DNA of 64,000 bases from Pleomorphomonas oryzae DSM 16300 (GTDB taxonomy: Bacteria; Pseudomonadota; Alphaproteobacteria; Rhizobiales; Pleomorphomonadaceae). The DNA lies in contig NZ_AUHB01000001.1 of assembly GCF_000422965.1 (NCBI RefSeq), forward strand, positions 310,001 to 374,000, in the 5' to 3' direction. The notes under the pieces are model-generated. The model was not told the DNA's origin. It saw only the letters and a list, made by a program, of their open reading frames with translations, and did no database searches. Shown here piece after piece: positions 56,346 to 64,000 of this stretch. Both the position numbers and the translations under genes were made by a program. Position 1 is the stretch's first letter, and each line of letters starts with the position of its first letter.

Positions 56346-58121
56346 CTACTCGGCCGCCACCTTCTTCGGCGGCGTGAGGGGTTCAGGTACCGGCCGCGTC
56401 GTCAGATTTTCGCGGCCGGCCATGATGCCGCCCTGCACCTGGGCCAATAGCCGCTCCGCGTCGAGGCGGCGGATGGTGGCAAGAGCCTCCTCCGTCCGCT
56501 CCTCGCTGCAACCGAGTGCCCGCAGGCCCTCGGCACCCATATGCAGAGCCGCATCGAAAGTCTCGCGCACCGCGAGGTCGACTCCGGCGCGGATCAGTTC
56601 GATCGAGTGGATGCGGTCGTAGGACCGGACCAGCAATCGCGCCAGCGGGAAATTGGCCTTGACCAATTCGGCGATCCGGTTCGCCGCCTTGCGGTCGTCG
56701 ACACAGACCATGATCACTTCCGCCTCGGCCGCGCCGGAATGCTGGAGCGTGTCGAGCCGGGTGCCATCGCCATAGAAGATGCGGAAGCCGAACCGCCCCG
56801 CCTCGCGAATGCGGTCGGGATCGTTCTCGATCATCGACACGTCGACACCGCGCGATAGCAGCAGCTGCGCGGCGACCTGGCCGAAGCGGCCGAAGCCGAT
56901 CAGCAACACGCTACCGCGAAGATCACGCGCTTCCTCGACACCATCGAGCGACTTTTCCTCTTCGCGACGGAAGTGGCCCGAGATGGCAAGGACCAGCGGT
57001 GTCAGCGCCATCGAGAGGATGATCACCGTGGCGAATAAGGCAGCGTCACTAGTCGGAATGACGCCGCCGCTCGCCGCCGCCGTGTAAAGCACGAAGGCGA
57101 ACTCGCCACCTTGGGCGAACATCAGGGCGCGGCGAGAGGCCAAGCGATGGTTGGAGCCGAACAGGCGCGCCACCACATAGATGCCGATCCCCTTCACCAC
57201 GGCAAAGGCGAAGAGAAGACCGATCAGCAGCGGCCAGCGTTCCACGACCACCCGGATATCGAGCGACATGCCGACCGCGAGAAAGAACAGGCCCATCAAC
57301 AGCCCCTTGAAGGGCTCGACATCGGCTTCGACTTGATGACGGTAGCTCGAACCCGACAGCATGACGCCGGCGAGAAATGTGCCCATCGCCATAGACAGGC
57401 CGACCGCTTCCATCAGCAAGGCCGCGCCCAGCACGACCAACAACGCACCGGCGGTCAGCACTTCACGAGTACGGGCGCGAGCAAGCAGGCCGAAGAATGG
57501 ATCGATAAGATAGCGGCCGGCCAGTAGCAGCGCCGCCACAGCCGCAACACCGAGCCCCACTCCAATCCAGCCATTGCCGCCATGACCATCGGGTGGCGCC
57601 AGCCAAGCCACCAGGGCAAGAAGCGGCACGATGGAGAGATCCTCGAACAGCAGGATCGAAACGGCTTTCTGCCCGTCGACACTCGCCAGCTCGCCTCGCT
57701 CCTGCAGCAGCGACATGATAACCGCCGTGGACGACAGAACGAAGCCGGCGCCGGCAATGAAAGCCGGAATAAATGGTAGTCCGAACGCCAAGAAGGCAAC
57801 AGACGTCAGCAGGCCGATACAGACGACCACCTGTGCGAGGCCAAGCCCAAAGATCTGGACACGCATTGCCCAGAGTTTTTGCGGCCTCAGCTCCAGTCCG
57901 ATCAGGAACAGGAACATGACGACGCCGAGTTCCGACACGTGCAGCATGGCGGCCGGATCGGAAAACAGGCCAAAGGCCGAGGGGCCGACCAAGGCGCCGG
58001 CCGCGAAATAACCCAGCACCGAGCCAAGACCGAGCCGGCGGAACAGCGGCACTGCCAGCACACCGGCCGAAAGAAGCACCACCACCGGGCCAATCGTCGC
58101 CCCGAGCCCCGCCGCCGCCAT
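56346..58121 (-). CDS. Kef-type monovalent cation:proton antiporter with TrkA-N domain
   Basis: 591 residues. About twelve membrane helices (CPA2 sodium/hydrogen-exchanger fold: SVLGYFAAGALVGPSAFG ... FLFLIGLELRPQKLW) are followed by a C-terminal RCK/TrkA-N domain beginning SVLLIGFGRFGQVAAQLLLSRGVDVSMIENDPD. It probably is a glutathione-gated K+ efflux or K+/H+ antiporter of the KefB/KefC group; no KefF/KefG partner is seen. ATG 58121 is the start. It converges with thiM 7 nt apart. Confidence 0.9.
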   Translation of the reverse strand: MAAAGLGATIGPVVVLLSAGVLAVPLFRRLGLGSVLGYFAAGALVGPSAFGLFSDPAAMLHVSELGVVMFLFLIGLELRPQKLWAMRVQIFGLGLAQVVVCIGLLTSVAFLAFGLPFIPAFIAGAGFVLSSTAVIMSLLQERGELASVDGQKAVSILLFEDLSIVPLLALVAWLAPPDGHGGNGWIGVGLGVAAVAALLLAGRYLIDPFFGLLARARTREVLTAGALLVVLGAALLMEAVGLSMAMGTFLAGVMLSGSSYRHQVEADVEPFKGLLMGLFFLAVGMSLDIRVVVERWPLLIGLLFAFAVVKGIGIYVVARLFGSNHRLASRRALMFAQGGEFAFVLYTAAASGGVIPTSDAALFATVIILSMALTPLVLAISGHFRREEEKSLDGVEEARDLRGSVLLIGFGRFGQVAAQLLLSRGVDVSMIENDPDRIREAGRFGFRIFYGDGTRLDTLQHSGAAEAEVIMVCVDDRKAANRIAELVKANFPLARLLVRSYDRIHSIELIRAGVDLAVRETFDAALHMGAEGLRALGCSEERTEEALATIRRLDAERLLAQVQGGIMAGRENLTTRPVPEPLTPPKKVAAE

Positions 58122-58183
58122 ACCACACCTCGCCTCAGTATTTTCCCGAGTGTGGTCCGAACCAACCCGACACGCAAGCCGCG

Positions 58184-59302
58184 TCAGGCGAGGCGCTTTT
58201 GCTTAACCCGTTCCACGGCTACGGCGAGTGTTGAGTAAGCGAGGCAGAGGCCGAGTTGGATCAGGATCGTCGTCTCGACAGACCGGACGTCGGCGCCCAT
58301 TTGGTTGACGCGCACCAGAGCCGGTACCGCCGTCGTCGAGGGAATGATGAAGGCGACGGCATGCAGCAGTCTCGGCATGGCCTCGGCCGGCCAGGAGACA
58401 CCCGACAGGAAAAACAGGGGCATGCCGAGCACCACCAAGAAGAAGATGACGCCTTCCTTGGTGGGGATCAGCCGGGCAACTGCGATACCCATCGCTGTGA
58501 CGGCGCATAGAAATGGTACGACCACCGCATACATGACGGCGACGTCGCCGATGCGGGGTAGTCGATAAACCCAGGGCAGCAGCACCAGCACGACCCCAGC
58601 CCACAGGCTATAGAGACCGACGTAGACGATCGCATCGGCCAAGGTGGAAAAGGCTCCGAGGGAGCGGCGACCGGCTTTGAGATTGCCGATGCCCATCAGC
58701 AACGTCTGCTGCAGGATCAGCACGAAGACGGCCGGCAGCACAAAGCTCGCATAGCCGCCGGTTGGGTTGAACAGCGGTACGGTGGTAACGCGCAGCGGCT
58801 CGACGATGGCCATGGCTGAGGCCATGTCGGTGCCTGAGGCTGTGAGCCTTCCGACCTGGACCTCGGCGCCGAGGCTGCGCGTCGCATTGGACAGCGCCGA
58901 CGACATCACCGAATTCAGCAAGAAGTATCCACCGTCGGAAAAGGCGGCGATCGGCGCCGCGCGACCGGCCAAGAGATCGTGCTCGAACTTCGGCGGCACG
59001 ACGACGATGCCGTAGACCTCGCGTTTCAGGAAGAGGGCGCGGGCCGACGGCATGTCGGGTGCGTAGCGGGCGACGGCGACAGCATCGGCGGCATCGATGC
59101 GGCGGATCAATTCGCGGCTCAGCGTCGATCCGTCCTGATCGATGATGGCCACCGGCATGTCGCGCACCACCTCGGAAAGGTAGGGCTGCGGAAAGAAGAC
59201 GGAAAAGAACAGCGTCGCGCCCAGCATGGTCGACCTGGCACCTTTATCGGCCCAGATGGCCATGATCGCGATGACGATCTCGTGGAAGAAGGCAGCAATC
59301 AT
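58184..59302 (-). CDS. ABC-2 type membrane permease
   Basis: 372 residues from ATG 59302. One N-terminal helix (about 27-47) is followed by a large periplasmic domain with PVAIIDQDGSTLSRELIRRIDA, then five C-terminal helices, the layout of YhhJ/YbhR-type permeases. It overlaps the next permease gene by 4 nt (ATGA), so the two are coupled. With HlyD it builds an export path. No ATPase gene is close, unlike the usual set. Confidence 0.85.
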   Translation of the reverse strand: MIAAFFHEIVIAIMAIWADKGARSTMLGATLFFSVFFPQPYLSEVVRDMPVAIIDQDGSTLSRELIRRIDAADAVAVARYAPDMPSARALFLKREVYGIVVVPPKFEHDLLAGRAAPIAAFSDGGYFLLNSVMSSALSNATRSLGAEVQVGRLTASGTDMASAMAIVEPLRVTTVPLFNPTGGYASFVLPAVFVLILQQTLLMGIGNLKAGRRSLGAFSTLADAIVYVGLYSLWAGVVLVLLPWVYRLPRIGDVAVMYAVVVPFLCAVTAMGIAVARLIPTKEGVIFFLVVLGMPLFFLSGVSWPAEAMPRLLHAVAFIIPSTTAVPALVRVNQMGADVRSVETTILIQLGLCLAYSTLAVAVERVKQKRLA

Positions 59303-60498
59303 CTGCCGGCCTCCACAGCGATGGCAGGCCGTGGTCGCCCGTGACGCCAGAGGAGGAGAAGCGTCACTCCACCATAGGCCAGTGCCAGCGTCGCCAGCGA
59401 AACAAAAGCTGGCAGGGAGATGTCGAACGATGCGCCACGCAGGATGTTGTCGGTGCGAAGCTCGAGATAGTGCGTCACCGGCAGGAGGTCGGCCCAGACG
59501 GTGGAAAAGCCGTTCATGGAAAGGCGCGGGAAGGTGATGCCGGTAAAGCCGAAGGCCGGCCCGGTGATGACGCCGATGGCGGCGAGCGCCGACACCGTGT
59601 CGCGAGCTATAAGCGCCGCCGCCGCGCCAAGCATCTGCGAGGCAAGCACGAAGACCAGACCATAGGCGACGTGAAAGGCGAGATTGCCGCCAAAGCGCGC
59701 GCCCATCGGTCCGAACAGCAGCGCATCGGCGCCCCACAGCACGAGAAGATAGGTCAGCGTATAGGGTGCGAGCTTGCCGGTTGCCGTTCTCATGAGCGTG
59801 CCGCCGAGCCGAAGCGACCGGCCCAAACCAGCAACGCCTTGCCGGTCACGGGAGAAAGACAGGGCGGCGCTGGCGCCAATGAAAATCTGCAGCACTGTTG
59901 GCATGACGGCCGCCAGCAGAAACTGGACGTATTCGAGACTGGGGTTGAACAGCGCACTCTGCCTTACAGGCACCGGCGTTACCGCCTGCGTGGCGCTTTC
60001 AACATCGGCACCACGGGCAACGCGCGCCTCGATCGAAATGCCGGCCGCAACCGTGCCCAGGGCACCGCCGACGGAACGGGCAACCAGGCTGCCCGGCGTC
60101 ATATACTGATTGTTGTAGAACAGCACGACCTCGGGCCGTCGACCAGCCAGTACGTCGCGCTCCGTGCGGGCCGGGATCAGCACCACGGCGTAGGCCTCGC
60201 CAGAGAGAAGAAGCTGGCGCCCCTCGCTAAGCGAACTCGCCTCATGGGCGACCGCCACCTCCGGGGTTGCATCGACGATGCGCACCATTTGTCGCGATAG
60301 CGTCGAGCGGTCTTGGTCGACGACGGCAATGGGCAGATCGCGCGGCAGACCGAGCTGGAACACCGCCGCCAGGAGTGCAAACAGCAGAAGCGGAAACGGC
60401 GCCAGCATGAACATCAGTCCAGGACGCGCGCCGATCTGCCGCAACTCGGCGAGAAGAGCCCGCCGGAAGCCGGCCTTAAGATGGGCTCGCTGCGCCAT
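59299..60498 (-). CDS. ABC-2 type membrane permease
   Basis: 399 residues. The N-terminal helix (GLMFMLAPFPLLLFALLAAVF), the periplasmic DLPIAVVDQDRSTLSRQMVRIVDA and six C-terminal helices mirror the neighbouring permease, so the two likely form a heterodimer from an old duplication. It sits 3 nt after the HlyD gene. Export of a drug or lipid-like compound is the best guess. Confidence 0.85.
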   Translation of the reverse strand: MAQRAHLKAGFRRALLAELRQIGARPGLMFMLAPFPLLLFALLAAVFQLGLPRDLPIAVVDQDRSTLSRQMVRIVDATPEVAVAHEASSLSEGRQLLLSGEAYAVVLIPARTERDVLAGRRPEVVLFYNNQYMTPGSLVARSVGGALGTVAAGISIEARVARGADVESATQAVTPVPVRQSALFNPSLEYVQFLLAAVMPTVLQIFIGASAALSFSRDRQGVAGLGRSLRLGGTLMRTATGKLAPYTLTYLLVLWGADALLFGPMGARFGGNLAFHVAYGLVFVLASQMLGAAAALIARDTVSALAAIGVITGPAFGFTGITFPRLSMNGFSTVWADLLPVTHYLELRTDNILRGASFDISLPAFVSLATLALAYGGVTLLLLWRHGRPRPAIAVEAGR

Positions 60499-60501
60499 GG
60501 C

Positions 60502-61503
60502 TCAGCGTTCCATGAGCCGAGGCCCTGACCAGTCGATCAGCCCGCTCATACCGGGACGCAGCCCCTCGACCGGGCCGTCGGGCCGCGCCCTCACCTCGAA
60601 GGTACGAAGATCGAAATCGCCGGTCGCCTTGGTGGCGCGCCAGTTGGCGTAAGAGCCTTGCGCGTTGATGACTGTTACGCGGGTGTCGATTTCGCGGCCA
60701 CCCAGTGCCGGCACGCGTACCTTCAGCCGGTTCCCGACCACAAGGCCATTCAGCAAATCCTCCCGGACGTTGAAAGTGAACCAGGCATGATCGACGTCAA
60801 CGATGGAGACGAGCGGTGTGCCGGCGCCGAATAGCTCGCCGATTTCGGCGGTGCGGGCCGTCACCTCGCCCGCTAGCGGCGCCTTCACCGTGAGTTCGGC
60901 AAGGTCGGTCTCGATCTGGGCGACGGCGGCTGCTGCCTGTTCGACCTGCGCCACTGCGACCGCCTTCTGCTCGGAACTGTTGCCCTTGATGGCGAGCTGG
61001 AGATTGGCTTCGGCTGCAGCACGAGCCTTCAGGGCAGCGTTGAGCTTGTTGGACGCCTCGTCGAGCACCTGTTCGGAGGCAAAGGAGCGTTCCTGCAACT
61101 GGCTGACGCGGTCGTAGGTCTTCTGCGCCAACAGCACGTCGGCTTCGGCCTTCTCCCGCTCGGCCTGGCGGGCGTCGATCGTCTCCTGTCGCGTCGAAAA
61201 GGCCAGATCACGGTTCGATCGGGCGACGGCGAGAGTCGCCTTCGATGTGTCGAGTCCGGCCCGAAGCGCTGGACTGTCGAGTTCGATCACCAGATCGCCC
61301 TGAGCCACCCGGTCGCCCATGTCGACCGGTGTCCTGAGAACCCGACCGGCAACACGGGCGGCGAGATCGACACGCGTCGCCTCCACCTCGCCCTGCAGCA
61401 TCAGCGGTTCCGGATGATCGACTGCCCAAACAACGGAAAGACCGAGGCCGGCAGCCGCCAGTCCGGCGATAACGAGAGGACGCCAAGCGGACACGGATTT
61501 CAT
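60502..61503 (-). CDS. HlyD-family periplasmic adaptor protein
   Basis: 333 residues from ATG 61503. A membrane anchor (PLVIAGLAAAGLGLSVVWAV) is followed by the lipoyl-like barrel half (EGEVEATRVDLAARVAGRV-like: QGEVEATRVDLAARVAGRV), a coiled coil (about residues 95-190) and the second half (LAELTVKAPLAGEVTARTAEIGELF). It connects the inner-membrane permeases to an outer-membrane channel. It is divergent from the TetR gene at 61612 and heads an operon with the two ABC-2 permeases. Confidence 0.9.
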   Translation of the reverse strand: MKSVSAWRPLVIAGLAAAGLGLSVVWAVDHPEPLMLQGEVEATRVDLAARVAGRVLRTPVDMGDRVAQGDLVIELDSPALRAGLDTSKATLAVARSNRDLAFSTRQETIDARQAEREKAEADVLLAQKTYDRVSQLQERSFASEQVLDEASNKLNAALKARAAAEANLQLAIKGNSSEQKAVAVAQVEQAAAAVAQIETDLAELTVKAPLAGEVTARTAEIGELFGAGTPLVSIVDVDHAWFTFNVREDLLNGLVVGNRLKVRVPALGGREIDTRVTVINAQGSYANWRATKATGDFDLRTFEVRARPDGPVEGLRPGMSGLIDWSGPRLMER

Positions 61504-61552
61504 CCTTACGTATCGAAGCCGGCTCGAAATCCGATTCAGCTTGCGATAATTT

Positions 61553-61568
61553 GGAAAATCATTGTTTT
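61553..61568. promoter_or_regulatory. Possible TetR operator between HlyD and TetR genes
   Basis: GAAAA-N6-TTTTC at about 61553-61568, close to the centre of the divergent intergenic region. The arms are short and A/T-only at the centre, so this is weak. Confidence 0.3.
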
Positions 61569-61611
61569 CTTTATTTCCGGAAGCCACCTTGTGTCAAGAA
61601 AGGGGATGCAG

Positions 61612-62256
61612 ATGGTCGACAGCAATCAGGCTCCAACGCGCGGTCCCGGACGGCCGCCCCTCAGAAGCGACGACGAGACGCGCGCCGTAATCATCGCGGC
61701 GGCGTCACGGGCCTTTCTGGAGACGGGGTATATCCGCACCGGAATCGACACCATTGCCCGCGAGGCCGGCGTGTCAACGCGGACGCTGTATCGTCTATTC
61801 TCCGCCAAGGAGGACTTGCTGAAGGAGGCTATGGAGGCGCGGATCGACATGGCCTTCGGCAGCCTCGACGCAGCGCGGATAACCGCAACCGATCCCCGCG
61901 TGAGCCTCGAAGCCCTGCTTTTGGGGTATGCCGGCCTGGCATTATCCGACGATGCTGTGCGACTCACCCGTCTCATCGCGGCCGAGCGTCTGGAGGTTCC
62001 GGCCCTTGCCGAAAGTTATCAACAGGCAACGGCCCGCATTACCGGTGTGTTCGAGGCATGGATTCGCGAGCATCAGAAAAGCGGCTTTCTGCGCCCCGGC
62101 AACGTCGAGATAGCGGCTCATCTTCTGCGCGGTACGATCAATGAGGCGCAGCGCCAGATCCTGCTCGGCCTCCGAGAACCGCTGACCATTGCCGAACAGC
62201 ACCAGTGGGTGAAGGCATCGGTCGCCATATTCCTCGATGGGGTCGCCACTGGCTAA
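61612..62256 (+). CDS. TetR-family transcriptional regulator of the HlyD/ABC-2 set
   Basis: 214 residues from ATG 61612 with AAAGGGG at good spacing; ATG 61606 is an alternative. The HTH is FLETGYIRTGIDTIAREAGVSTRTLYRLFSAKEDL (about 35-69), and the C-terminal region resembles the AefR-like TetR_C. Divergent from the HlyD gene with 108 bp between starts; a GAAAATCATTGTTTTC dyad in that space may be its operator. It probably represses the export set and itself. Confidence 0.88.
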   Translation: MVDSNQAPTRGPGRPPLRSDDETRAVIIAAASRAFLETGYIRTGIDTIAREAGVSTRTLYRLFSAKEDLLKEAMEARIDMAFGSLDAARITATDPRVSLEALLLGYAGLALSDDAVRLTRLIAAERLEVPALAESYQQATARITGVFEAWIREHQKSGFLRPGNVEIAAHLLRGTINEAQRQILLGLREPLTIAEQHQWVKASVAIFLDGVATG

Positions 62257-62261
62257 CCCGT

Positions 62262-63341
<1,080 letters not shown>

Positions 63342-63473
63342 ATCGTCCTCCCTCGACCCGTCGGATATATCAAGCAGCCGGCGATCCTCTACGTCAGGCC
63401 TTCCCTTGGGCTGACATCCTCCACCCCGACTTTGGTACGGCCGGCTTCCTCAACCCGGCCTCTTTACAATTTC

Positions 63474-63487
63474 GTAAACTGGTCTAC
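63474..63487. promoter_or_regulatory. LacI-type operator 1
   Basis: GTAAACTGGTCTAC is a near-palindrome (GTAAAC/GTAGAC arms around TG). It resembles LacI-family sites with the GTAAAC-CG-GTTTAC pattern. Located in the divergent promoter region between the UgpC-type ATPase and the rhamnosidase. Confidence 0.6.
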
Positions 63488-63540
63488 ACTTTTTTGCAAG
63501 GAGGACGGAGGGGGATGAGAGCCGTTCACACGCCCCATTT

Positions 63541-63554
63541 GTAAACCGGTCTCC
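63541..63554. promoter_or_regulatory. LacI-type operator 2
   Basis: GTAAACCGGTCTCC shares eleven of fourteen positions or more with 63474-63487 and has the CG centre typical of LacI sites. Sites are 67 bp centre to centre, so one could serve each promoter or both could bind a tetramer. Confidence 0.55.
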
Positions 63555-63649
63555 ACACCAAAACGCCAGGGAACTCGACCGGCGGATCAACAGGCAAGAA
63601 CAAGCCGACCGCTTGGGTGGCGTGCTTGTTCGGCGGGAGGACAAGACAG

Positions 63650-64000
63650 ATGGATGGGATAGGATCGGGCTCCCGCGCGACGGGCGGAACAAGGCACGCT
63701 GCCGAACGACATGCCTGGTCGGCGCGAATGATCCGTCCGCTCTCCGACGCTGGCGTCGGTACGCGGCAGCCCTTCCTGCGCAAGACCTTCCAAGCGAAGG
63801 AGGGTGGCAAGGCCACCCTGCGCATCAGCGCGCTTGGCCTTTACCGCGCCTTCATCAACGGCAAGCGGGTTGGCGACGACCTCCTCACGCCTGGCTGGAC
63901 CTCCTACAACGACCGCCTCAGCTACCAAACCTACGACGTCGGCGACCTGCTTTTCGACGGCGACAACGTCATCGACGTCTGGCTGGGCGACGGCTGGTAT
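63650..64000 (+). CDS. Alpha-L-rhamnosidase (GH78), 3' part cut by the window
   Basis: Open frame from ATG 63650 (behind GGGAGGACAAGACAG) to the window edge, 117 codons. ARMIRPLSDAGVG, RQPFLRKTF, ALGLYRAFINGKRVGDDLLTPGWTSYNDRLSYQTYDV and VWLGDGWY are the N-terminal beta-sandwich of bacterial GH78 enzymes. The catalytic domain lies beyond the window. It probably removes terminal rhamnose from plant glycosides or polysaccharides. It is divergent from the ABC ATPase gene with two LacI-type operators upstream. Confidence 0.85.
   Translation, partial: MDGIGSGSRATGGTRHAAERHAWSARMIRPLSDAGVGTRQPFLRKTFQAKEGGKATLRISALGLYRAFINGKRVGDDLLTPGWTSYNDRLSYQTYDVGDLLFDGDNVIDVWLGDGWY

Overview
This window reads as chromosome of a GC-rich alphaproteobacterium, most likely Hyphomicrobiales (Rhizobiales). 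The support is the gene content and order: rnd-ppx-ppk-hdaA-AI-2E permease-CDP-alcohol phosphotransferase next to purM-purN, a trpD-trpC-ppiD block beside tpiA, a TIGR02301-like small secreted protein, and UgpC-type sugar ABC ATPases. The family within the order cannot be fixed from the sequence alone. No rRNA, tRNA or CRISPR array was seen.

Positions 1-9.2 kb form an accessory block of visibly lower G+C and different codon use. Eight tightly packed plus-strand genes (methyltransferase, five-bladed beta-propeller protein, NeuD/PglD-like acyltransferase, stand-alone acyl carrier protein, SDR ketoreductase, GNAT, stand-alone amino-acid adenylating enzyme, GtrA) face a minus-strand pair (large GT-C-like membrane protein and a WbqC-family protein). 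Together they look like a carrier-protein-dependent route for attaching an amino acid or amino-acid-derived acyl group to a surface glycan. A complete IS481-family element (9198-10220, with a 6-bp TCTAGA duplication) separates this block from the core-like chromosome.

Positions 10.2-17.3 kb hold a beta-glucoside uptake and hydrolysis unit: a ROK repressor divergent from GH1 beta-glucosidase, solute-binding protein, two permeases and ATPase, with a matched pair of palindromic operators. Positions 17.3-25.4 kb carry a TetR/SDR divergent pair with paired operators, an alkaline phosphatase behind a four-unit Pho box, a Tat-exported protein with an ATPase and a histidine-rich FtsX-like permease (a candidate metal-linked exporter), and a MarR regulator divergent from a membrane protein and a quinone oxidoreductase.

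Positions 25.4-51.9 kb are largely housekeeping: serine deaminase, photolyase, RNase D, polyphosphate metabolism, HdaA, phospholipid synthesis, purM/purN, SRAP, Nudix, FabI, trpC/trpD, PpiD, tpiA, pyrC and moaC, with several conserved proteins of unknown role. Positions 52-64 kb hold a membrane diguanylate cyclase, an amidase, a TPP-riboswitch-controlled thiM, a Kef-type antiporter, a TetR-controlled HlyD/ABC-2 permease set that has no ATPase gene in sight, and the start of a second sugar locus (UgpC-type ATPase divergent from a GH78 alpha-L-rhamnosidase cut by the right edge) with two LacI-type operators between them.
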